DNA of 5,278 bases from contig RFIY01000042.1 in assembly GCA_003695505.1 (NCBI GenBank), positions 1 through 5,278 of the forward strand, in the 5' to 3' direction. A model generated the notes under the pieces. The model saw only the letters and a list, made by a program, of their open reading frames with translations, was not told the DNA's origin and did not search any database. A program made the position numbers and the translations under genes. The DNA comes from Candidatus Dadabacteria bacterium (GTDB lineage: Bacteria; J088). Positions 1 to 5,278 of this stretch are shown one piece after another. Every line of letters starts with the position of its first letter. Position 1 is the stretch's first letter.

Positions 1-783
1 ATCGATCGGCACCGTGCGCCAGATCCCGGCGTCGACGACTTCGGTCACCGTACGCGGCGGACGGCCAAAGTGCTGCTCGAAGACGCGCAGGTCACGCTCC
101 CAGCGCTGGCGCGCGCGGTGATAGGCCGCCAGTTGCGTGCGCTCTTCTTGTAATTCCGGTGGCAGCTCACGCAAGGTGTCGATGACCTGCTCGAGTTCGG
201 CGGGGGCGTCCCCCGATTCCCGAAGCACGAGGAACTCGGCCAGGTTCGCCAGGTAATCGGGACTGCCCGGCAAGGCCGATGCCAGCAGCCACCAGCGCCC
301 CGTCTTGTCGAGATCGCCGTAGGCCTCGTAATACATCGAACCGATATAGAAGTAGAGTTCCCAGTTGCCGGACTGGCCGGTCAGTGCCCGTAAGAAGGTG
401 CGGTGCGTTTCGTAAACGGTGCCGCCGAGTGGCAACAGGACGGCACCGGAAAACAGATAGGTCTGCCGCATCATCGGATCCAGCGTCGCGATTGCCTCGA
501 CCTGTCGCGCCAACTTGTGATAGGCATCCTCGTCGAGCCGGTCGGCCGCATACCAGGCGCCAAACTGTTCGATCGTGTGCATCCACAGCAGCGCGGCCAC
601 GGCGCCGGGTGCGCCAAGGTGCAGGCCCGGGACGCGGGTCGGATCGACAAAGACCGCTTCGGCTTCCAGATCGGCCTTGCGGACGGTCTCGGACAGTGCG
701 GCGCGAGACGCCACCGCGGCGCCCGCGCCGATCGACGCGACGACCGCGCCCACCAGCAGCATCTTTAGCCGAGTTCGAGCCAT
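1..783 (-). CDS. Membrane-anchored or exported TPR-like helical protein, partial (3' end outside window)
   Basis: The frame is open from ATG at 783 to the window edge, giving 261 residues with no stop. It begins MARTRLKMLLVGAVV, a positive start followed by a hydrophobic stretch to about residue 26, so it is either a signal peptide or a membrane anchor with the rest outside the cytoplasm. The remainder is rich in aromatic and helical residues. Residues about 141-190 (ELYFYIGSMYYEAYGDLDK, then WWLLASALPGSPDYLANLAEFL) look like degenerate tetratricopeptide repeats. Near the right end, residues 234-261 (VFEQHFGRPPRTVTEVVDAG, then IWRTVPID) resemble a short motif often seen at the end of periplasmic and pilin-like proteins. 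The alternative ATG at 762, two bases after the permease stop, would lose the positive residues; neither start has a clear ribosome site, and coupling to the permease is likely. Codon bias and position in the unit support a real gene. It is probably an accessory to the transporter; I do not recognise a named family. Confidence 0.75.
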   Translation of the reverse strand, partial: MARTRLKMLLVGAVVASIGAGAAVASRAALSETVRKADLEAEAVFVDPTRVPGLHLGAPGAVAALLWMHTIEQFGAWYAADRLDEDAYHKLARQVEAIATLDPMMRQTYLFSGAVLLPLGGTVYETHRTFLRALTGQSGNWELYFYIGSMYYEAYGDLDKTGRWWLLASALPGSPDYLANLAEFLVLRESGDAPAELEQVIDTLRELPPELQEERTQLAAYHRARQRWERDLRVFEQHFGRPPRTVTEVVDAGIWRTVPID

Positions 784-1556
784 TCAAACGCAACGACGTA
801 AAAGACCAGTGCGATGGCCGTGTACCCGAGAAAGTAGCCGCCGCCCGCAGCCAGCGCCCGCGCCGTCGTTTCGACGCCGTAGATCTGCCATCCCTCGAAG
901 TCATAGACGGTAAACTGCGGCGCCAGCCAGGACATCACCTGACCGAGCTGCTCGTAAATCGGGTTTTCGCTGAGCTGCCCCCAGGTGGTGATGTCGGCGC
1001 CGGACACCGCCATCAGGTAGTACGTGGCCGTGACGGCCATGGCCACGAGTGGCGTCGAAAAGACGAATGCGGCAAAGCAAGAAAACGCGACCAGCGTCCC
1101 GCACTTCAGGGTCACGAACAGGGCGGGCTGCCACCAGTCGGCCAGAAAATCGCGCGGGAATTCTCCGAAGGCGTTCATCATTGCGGCAACGACCAGCCCT
1201 TCGCCGCAGACCATCAGCGCCATCAGCGCATAGTAGCCGAAAAATTTTCCGAGGGCGTATTGCGACCGGCTGATCGGCTTCGAGACGAGCAGGTGCAGGA
1301 CGCGCTCATCTCGCTCGCGCGCCAGCATCGTGATCACAAAGAACAGATTGACCGCGACTCCGGTCAACAGCACCGTGCCCCAGCCGATGCGGCCGATCAG
1401 GTGGTCGGCACGCCCGTAAGGAACCGATGCGATGACGGAACCGATCAGCACGACGGCGACACAGGTCAGCGCGGCCGCGACAAAGAAATTCGCCCGAACC
1501 CCCTCTTTGAAGGTATAGCGCGCGACCGTCCAGATCTTGCTGATGGTGTTGCTCAC
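765..1556 (-). CDS. ABC-2 type transporter permease
   Basis: Integral inner-membrane subunit, 263 residues, expected to dimerise and pair with the adjacent ATPase. It begins with GTG, read as Met: MSNTISKIWTVARYTFKEGV, an amphipathic N-terminal stretch typical of NosY-like ABC-2 permeases (COG1277 type). About six membrane segments can be drawn, near residues 23-45, 57-79, 101-127, 145-166, 168-186 and 236-258. The cytoplasmic loop after the second segment carries RERDERVLHLLVSKPISRSQY, the conserved region that in this family contacts the ATPase. Between segments five and six lies a loop of about 45 residues (ITTWGQLSENPIYEQLGQ onward), probably on the outer side. The start overlaps the ATPase stop by 4 nt and the 3' end overlaps the proposed start of the next gene by 19 nt, so the three genes should be translated together. 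Substrate unknown. Confidence 0.88.
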   Translation of the reverse strand: MSNTISKIWTVARYTFKEGVRANFFVAAALTCVAVVLIGSVIASVPYGRADHLIGRIGWGTVLLTGVAVNLFFVITMLARERDERVLHLLVSKPISRSQYALGKFFGYYALMALMVCGEGLVVAAMMNAFGEFPRDFLADWWQPALFVTLKCGTLVAFSCFAAFVFSTPLVAMAVTATYYLMAVSGADITTWGQLSENPIYEQLGQVMSWLAPQFTVYDFEGWQIYGVETTARALAAGGGYFLGYTAIALVFYVVAFEWLELG

Positions 1557-2485
1557 TGCACCCCCTCCTGTGCCGAACCGGCCAGTTCAAGGAACAGGCT
1601 TTCGAGATCCGCACGCTGATGGCGCAGCTCCACGACATCGCACGCGCCGTCGGCGGCGGCCCTGTGCAATTGTTGCACGGCTGCCGAGGTGATGTTTTCG
1701 GCACTCCACAGTTGCGCGCCGACTTTTGCCCAGGCGACGCCCGAAATGTCGGGCGGCGACGCGGTGCGGACGACGACCTGCCACGACGCACCCTGTCCGG
1801 CCATAAGGTCGTACAATGGCCCGGAATAGGCGACCTGCCCGCGGTTCAACATGATGATGTTGTCGGCGAGCCGTTCGACATCCTCGAGGATATGGCTGCA
1901 AAAAATGATCGTCTGGCCGGATTCCTTGTGGCGACGCAGCAGACGCTTGACGTCGGCCCGGCCGACCGGATCGAGGCCGCTCATTGGCTCATCGAGGATG
2001 ATCAGTTCGTGGTCCCCCATCAATGCCTGCGCGATGCCGAGGCGCTGCGCCATACCTTTGGAATACGAGCGCACGCGCCGGCCGGCCGCATGTGCAATGC
2101 CCAGTTCAGCAAGCAGTTCATCCGCCCGTTGCCTGGCCAGGGCGGGATCGAGGTCGATCAGCCCGCCGATGTAATGCAGGATTTCCCGGCCGTTGAGGTA
2201 CTGCGGAAAACTGGGATGCTCCGGCAGATAGCCGATCTTGCGGCGCGCTTCGTCTGAACCGGCGGCGGCTCCGAATACGGACACCGTTCCGGCGGTCGGA
2301 TAGAGAAAGCCGAGGACGAGCTTGAGGAATGTACTCTTGCCGGCTCCGTTGGGTCCGACAAGCCCGGTCACGGTACCCCGCTGTATGTTGATATCGACGC
2401 CCCGGAGCGCGTGAACCCGGCCGGAGCGTCGCCCGAAGGTTCTGGTCAGTCCGACGGCGCTGATGGCGATCTGATCGTCAGGCAT
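1553..2485 (-). CDS. ABC transporter ATP-binding protein (ABC-2 exporter type)
   Basis: Cytoplasmic ATPase that should power the permease encoded next to it; 310 residues from the ATG. All nucleotide-binding motifs are intact: Walker A GPNGAGKST at 44-52, a Q-loop position in YLPEHP with Glu89, signature YSKGM at 141-145, Walker B LIILDEP with Glu166, D-loop SGLDP at 169-173, and the switch His198 in FCSHI. After the nucleotide-binding domain there is a tail of roughly 75 residues (about 233-304) resembling the C-terminal extension of NatA/CcmA/drug-exporter-type ATPases. The ATG at 2485 is preferred because homology begins right after it (IAISAVGLTRTFG). The frame extends to a TTG at 2518, but those residues look like GC-rich readthrough. 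Upstream GGGGA is a modest ribosome site. The stop overlaps the permease start by 4 nt. Substrate cannot be inferred from the ATPase. Confidence 0.93.
   Translation of the reverse strand: MPDDQIAISAVGLTRTFGRRSGRVHALRGVDINIQRGTVTGLVGPNGAGKSTFLKLVLGFLYPTAGTVSVFGAAAGSDEARRKIGYLPEHPSFPQYLNGREILHYIGGLIDLDPALARQRADELLAELGIAHAAGRRVRSYSKGMAQRLGIAQALMGDHELIILDEPMSGLDPVGRADVKRLLRRHKESGQTIIFCSHILEDVERLADNIIMLNRGQVAYSGPLYDLMAGQGASWQVVVRTASPPDISGVAWAKVGAQLWSAENITSAAVQQLHRAAADGACDVVELRHQRADLESLFLELAGSAQEGVQ
1564..1569 (-). promoter_or_regulatory. Shine-Dalgarno AGGAGG for the GTG-initiated permease
   Basis: AGGAGG lies inside the end of the ATPase gene, 7 nt before the GTG at 1556. It supports the GTG start and translational coupling through the GTGA overlap. 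Confidence 0.75.
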
Positions 2486-2645
2486 CCTGCTTCCCCGGCA
2501 ACGGCCGCGCGCCCACAAATCCTGGCGGCGGTTCGGTCTGTTGCACTGTACCGCGGTCGGCAGCGGGCAACCCCTCGGTGCGGGAACGTCGACGCACCCG
2601 GGAACACAACGGATTCATATATACCTGCCAATGACGACGCATTGT
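2486..2645. other. Intergenic gap between protease and ABC unit
   Basis: This 160-base stretch is the only sizeable non-coding gap. I see no RNA gene and no strong rho-independent terminator. On the minus strand it carries a short AT-rich run, TATATATGAAT, close to the protease stop, and GC-rich sequence nearer the ABC gene. It separates the cimA-protease pair from the ABC unit, so it is the natural place for a promoter of the latter. Confidence 0.5.
2616..2631 (-). promoter_or_regulatory. Possible promoter elements for the ABC unit
   Basis: The minus strand has TTGGCA (2631-2626), a 5/6 match to the sigma-70 -35 hexamer, followed directly by TATATATG, a -10-like run. The two are adjacent rather than about 17 nt apart, so they cannot serve together as one classical promoter. 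The -10-like run has no good -35 at the right distance, and TTGGCA has no good -10. The AT-rich run stands out from GC-rich surroundings, which is the only real support. Confidence 0.2.
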
Positions 2646-4553
2646 TCAGCGTTGCTCACGGATGCGTGGCCGCACCGCAAATCCAATCCAGATAAACAAC
2701 ATGATGTACAGCCAGTCCGCACTTGCGGCTCCGCCGGCACTGCACCCCCCGCCACCACCGTCGCTGACGACGATCGTCCAGGCCTGGCTGGTGTCGCTGG
2801 CGCAGTTTTCGGCGATCAGCACCACATCATACACGCCCGCTTCGGGTGGGATCCACTCGATGCGGCCAGTCTGGGGATCGACCGTCATGTCGCGTGGCGC
2901 GGAGGCCAGTCGGAAGCGCAGGTCGTCGCTCTGCCCACTGAGCAGCTTCGGTTCGTACACATAGGGGCGGCCGGTACGCGCCCGCAGCTCATCTCCCGAC
3001 GGGATGGTCAGAAATTGCGGTTCTGGCGGCAGCGCATCGGGGTCCACGATGACGCGGACGTCGGCCTGCGTGCTGAGCAGCGTGCGCACGCCGATGGTCG
3101 TCTGGCAGTTCGACGCATCCCACGCGCAACTGCTGGGCGTGGCCGAGGGGCGGAAGTTGTCGAACAACTGCCAGAGGTCGTCGGCATTTCCGCGCAGGGC
3201 ATCCTGACTCTTTTCGAGCTCGAACAGACCGTCGGCCTGTTCGATGCTGACCCAGTAATGCGAGTCGGCGCAACTGTCCAGATCCTGCTCATCCGGGATA
3301 CAGGCCGCCGGATTGCGCCGCAGCGCTGTGGCCACTTCGGCCATCCGGTCGTCGATGTGCCAGATCTCGACCCCGTTGGCACCCAGGCTGAGCCATGGGT
3401 CGTTGCCGCGATATGCAATCAGGTAGTATTCGAGGCCGGCGTCGTCGAGGTCGACGCGCAGGACTTCGGTACCCGTGGACAACGGCGACAGGCTTTCACG
3501 GCACAGGTTGTCCGCGACGGGCGCGGGCTTGCACCAGCCGAGCACTTCGCAGGACCACGGGTCGTATGGCGCCGGTTTCGCATCGGGCCCGAACGCACTC
3601 GAGACGGCGCCGTTCCAGGTGTACAGTCCCCACGCCATCAGACTGAAGCGGCCCACACCGTAACCGGTCACGCCATACAGGTCGGGTAATCCCAGCGTGT
3701 GCCCGAACTCGTGAACGAAGATGCCAATGCCTGCTGGATATTCGCGCGCCTCGCCGCTACCGCAGAGCGCCTCTGGACAGTAGAATCGCTCCGGGCCGAC
3801 CACATACAGCACATCGACCGCCGTTGTGACGCCATTGATCTGAAGATCGAAGCTGCCCTGCGCCTGATGACTCCAGAGCATGTCGCAGGCTTCGTCGGCG
3901 CTGACGGCAATCTGCATTTCGGCGGACCGCCCGCTGTGCACGACGATGACGCCGTCGATGACACCGTCTCCATCGTTGTCATAGTCATCGAGGTTTTCAC
4001 CCTGGTTGATGGCGTATTGCAGCGCTTCCTGAACCAGTGTCGATGCGCCGCCGTTCTGCAGCGCGGCAAGGCCACCGTTGAAATTGCCATCGACGCCGAG
4101 CCCGTAGCACTTGTTGCCGCCCATATTGGCCAGGAATTTCTCACTGAACGCCGAGGTCGTCCAGTCGAGCACCTTGCCGGTGATGCTCAGCGCCCCGAAG
4201 CTCTGGTCGGCGTAGTAGGCGCGTACCGAAGGGTAGGGATAGGGTCCCTGGTCGTCATCTTCGCCGAAGAACAGGTCGTTCCAGTAGTTCCTGTCGCTGG
4301 ACGGTGCCTGAGCGGCGACATCACTGAAGGCGATGGGTACGACCAGGATCTTCGCGGTTCCCTCGGACGGCGCGATCGCGGTCGGCAGCCAGTCGGGCGG
4401 GGTATGAGACTGCACGCCCAGTCCGGCACGTTGCAGCGCCCAGACCTGTTGCCCGGTTGGTTGACGATCCAGCCCGATTCCCGGTGGCATCGCCAGCGCC
4501 GGCGCCGCCCACAGCAGCGCAGCCATCACCGCGGCAGCAACTCTGCGGATCAG
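2646..4553 (-). CDS. Secreted M6-family zinc metalloprotease with C-terminal sorting tail
   Basis: Probable extracellular or surface endopeptidase of the immune inhibitor A (M6) family, 635 residues from the CTG start. Residues 1-21 form a signal peptide: positive MIRR, a hydrophobic core, then a likely cleavage after APALA. The zinc site is HEFGHTLGLPD at 281-291 (H281, H285 and D291 as ligands, E282 catalytic), with a Met-turn SLMAWG near 306. A DxDxDG loop (DYDNDGDGVIDG, 190-201) should bind calcium, as is common in M6 proteins. Several cysteines fit disulfides in an exported protein. Residues about 512-598 look like a putative Ig/cadherin-type domain (RTGRPYVYEP, then TGRIEWIPPEAGVYDV). 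The tail is five glycines and Cys604, a membrane segment (about 614-627), then RPRIREQR. The frame stays open upstream to an ATG at 4697, but that start would overlap cimA by over 140 nt and bury the signal peptide. The gene starts one base after the cimA stop and is probably cotranscribed. The family is clear; the substrate is unknown. Confidence 0.9.
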   Translation of the reverse strand: MIRRVAAAVMAALLWAAPALAMPPGIGLDRQPTGQQVWALQRAGLGVQSHTPPDWLPTAIAPSEGTAKILVVPIAFSDVAAQAPSSDRNYWNDLFFGEDDDQGPYPYPSVRAYYADQSFGALSITGKVLDWTTSAFSEKFLANMGGNKCYGLGVDGNFNGGLAALQNGGASTLVQEALQYAINQGENLDDYDNDGDGVIDGVIVVHSGRSAEMQIAVSADEACDMLWSHQAQGSFDLQINGVTTAVDVLYVVGPERFYCPEALCGSGEAREYPAGIGIFVHEFGHTLGLPDLYGVTGYGVGRFSLMAWGLYTWNGAVSSAFGPDAKPAPYDPWSCEVLGWCKPAPVADNLCRESLSPLSTGTEVLRVDLDDAGLEYYLIAYRGNDPWLSLGANGVEIWHIDDRMAEVATALRRNPAACIPDEQDLDSCADSHYWVSIEQADGLFELEKSQDALRGNADDLWQLFDNFRPSATPSSCAWDASNCQTTIGVRTLLSTQADVRVIVDPDALPPEPQFLTIPSGDELRARTGRPYVYEPKLLSGQSDDLRFRLASAPRDMTVDPQTGRIEWIPPEAGVYDVVLIAENCASDTSQAWTIVVSDGGGGGCSAGGAASADWLYIMLFIWIGFAVRPRIREQR

Positions 4554-4554
4554 A

Positions 4555-5278
4555 TCAGGCCTCCTGTTGCAACGTACCGGCGGCGCGGCCGTGCCGCTGA
4601 CGCCAGAGATGGTAGTCGATTGCATCGCGCAGGGCTTCGTAACTGGCATCGATGACGTTCGTACCAACACCGACGGTGCCCCAGTATGCGTGGCCATCGG
4701 TGCTCTCGATCAGCACCCGAACGCCGACCTCGGTCCCAACACCGGCGGCCAGCACGCGCACTTTGTAGTCGACGAGCCGCAACTGGTCGATTTCGGGGAA
4801 AAACCGGCGCAACGCCTTGCGGAGTGCCTGATCGAGCGCGTTGACCGGGCCGTTGCCGCTGGCGGCGGTATGCTCGCGTACGCCATCGACTTCGACGAGG
4901 ACGGTTGCTTCGGTTTCTGGCTCATCGACGCCGCGCCGTTCGTCGATGCAACGCCAGCCACGCATCGTGTAGGGCGACGTAAGCCCCTCGAAGCGTCGAC
5001 GAAACAGCAATTCGAAACTGGCCTCGGCGCCTTCGTAGAGGTAGCCCTGCCCTTCGTGTTCCTTCAGTTCTTCGAGCAGTTCGCCGACCCTGCCGTCATC
5101 GGGGTCAACATCGATCCCGTACTCGCGCAGCTTTTCGAGCATCGTGGCCCGCCCGGCGAGATCCGACACCAGAATGCGGCGATCGTTGCCCACGGCTTCG
5201 GGCGGAACGTGCTCGTAGGTTTCGGGGTTGCGGCGCACGCCGCTGACGTGCATGCCGCCCTTATGCGCGAACGCGCTG
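4555..5278 (-). CDS. cimA: (R)-citramalate synthase, C-terminal part (5' end outside window)
   Basis: The enzyme condenses pyruvate with acetyl-CoA to give (R)-citramalate, the first step of the cytoplasmic threonine-independent route to 2-oxobutyrate and isoleucine. About 240 residues are visible. The frame is open to the window edge and begins SAFAHKGGMHVSG, the conserved block of the citramalate/isopropylmalate synthase superfamily; it continues RRNPETYEH and GNDRRILVSDLAGR, typical of the longer CimA type found in Geobacter and Leptospira. The last 120-130 residues match the LeuA-type allosteric dimer domain (AASGNGPVNALDQALRKAL; then GTEVGVRVLIES and a closing YWGTVGVGTNVIDASYEAL), which in this family carries feedback control by isoleucine. 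Family members are about 520-540 residues, so nearly 300 are missing upstream, including the catalytic barrel. An internal ATG at 5253 would cut the conserved block and is not the start. The TGA stop lies one base before the proposed start of the protease gene. 2-Isopropylmalate synthase is the main alternative but fits the internal motifs less well. Confidence 0.93.
   Translation of the reverse strand, partial: SAFAHKGGMHVSGVRRNPETYEHVPPEAVGNDRRILVSDLAGRATMLEKLREYGIDVDPDDGRVGELLEELKEHEGQGYLYEGAEASFELLFRRRFEGLTSPYTMRGWRCIDERRGVDEPETEATVLVEVDGVREHTAASGNGPVNALDQALRKALRRFFPEIDQLRLVDYKVRVLAAGVGTEVGVRVLIESTDGHAYWGTVGVGTNVIDASYEALRDAIDYHLWRQRHGRAAGTLQQEA
4560..4565 (-). promoter_or_regulatory. Shine-Dalgarno AGGAGG that sets a CTG start for the protease
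   Basis: The minus strand reads AGGAGG inside the last codons of cimA, followed by 6 nt and then CTG at 4553. This is a perfect core site at good spacing. No ATG, GTG or TTG in the protease frame lies at a usable distance from it: the next in-frame candidates, GTG at 4529 and ATG at 4526, are more than 30 nt away and lack a good site of their own. Confidence 0.7.

Noticed and set aside
279-1619. 446-residue plus-strand open frame
   Set aside because: It lies antisense to the third ABC-unit gene and the permease, is strongly Arg/Pro/Asp-rich, and shows no family motif. Long antisense frames are expected in GC-rich coding DNA.
2195-2225. Glutamate in place of glutamine at the ATPase Q-loop (YLPEHP)
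   Set aside because: Glu at this place is frequent in ABC-2 type exporter ATPases, and all other catalytic residues are intact, so it is not a sign of an inactive enzyme.
2577-2598. Inverted repeat GGTGCG / CGCACC with a 10-nt loop
   Set aside because: Only six base pairs and no T-run follows on the minus strand, so it is not a convincing intrinsic terminator; such short pairs are common in GC-rich DNA.
2541-3689. 382-residue plus-strand open frame
   Set aside because: Antisense to the M6 protease, with no recognisable domain and biased composition; the minus-strand frame has the full zinc protease motif set.
3699-4655. 318-residue plus-strand open frame
   Set aside because: Antisense to the protease and the end of cimA; no motif and no ribosome site. 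Treated as a shadow.
4697-4699. ATG at 4697 as the protease start
   Set aside because: It would make over 140 nt of overlap with cimA and put about 48 residues without conserved character in front of a clear signal peptide.

Overview
This is a GC-rich window, roughly 60% or more by eye, in which every supported gene lies on the minus strand, so transcription runs from the high-coordinate end to the low one. The dense packing, Sec-type signal sequence, citramalate synthase of the type found in Geobacter, Leptospira and related bacteria, and an ABC-2 transporter module suggest a bacterium, probably Gram-negative and possibly a proteobacterium. Nothing in the window fixes the taxon.

Right part (2646-5278): the window opens inside the 3' half of cimA, which encodes (R)-citramalate synthase for threonine-independent isoleucine synthesis. 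Immediately downstream, one base after the cimA stop, is a secreted M6-family (immune inhibitor A-like) zinc metalloprotease. It has a signal peptide, a complete HExxHxxGxxD zinc site, a DxDxDG calcium-type loop, a putative Ig/cadherin-like domain, and a C-terminal tail of glycines, one cysteine, a membrane segment and arginines that looks like a cell-surface sorting signal. Its best-supported start is a rare CTG codon placed 6 nt after a perfect AGGAGG.

Middle (2486-2645): a 160-base gap that separates the two gene groups. It holds a short AT-rich stretch that may be a promoter, and no convincing terminator.

Left part (1-2485): a tightly coupled three-gene unit. An ABC ATPase overlaps an ABC-2 type permease by 4 bases (GTGA), and the permease overlaps a membrane-anchored or exported, alpha-helical TPR-like protein that runs off the left edge. 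The ATPase and permease should form one inner-membrane transporter. The third protein is probably an accessory on the outer face of that membrane. The layout recalls accessory ABC modules such as PilGHI of Myxococcus, but the substrate cannot be read from the sequence.

No RNA genes, insertion sequences, CRISPR arrays or long repeats were seen. Most of the window is ordinary. The points worth a second look are the CTG start, the C-terminal sorting tail, the odd pairing of a biosynthetic gene with a secreted protease, and the unidentified third member of the ABC unit.
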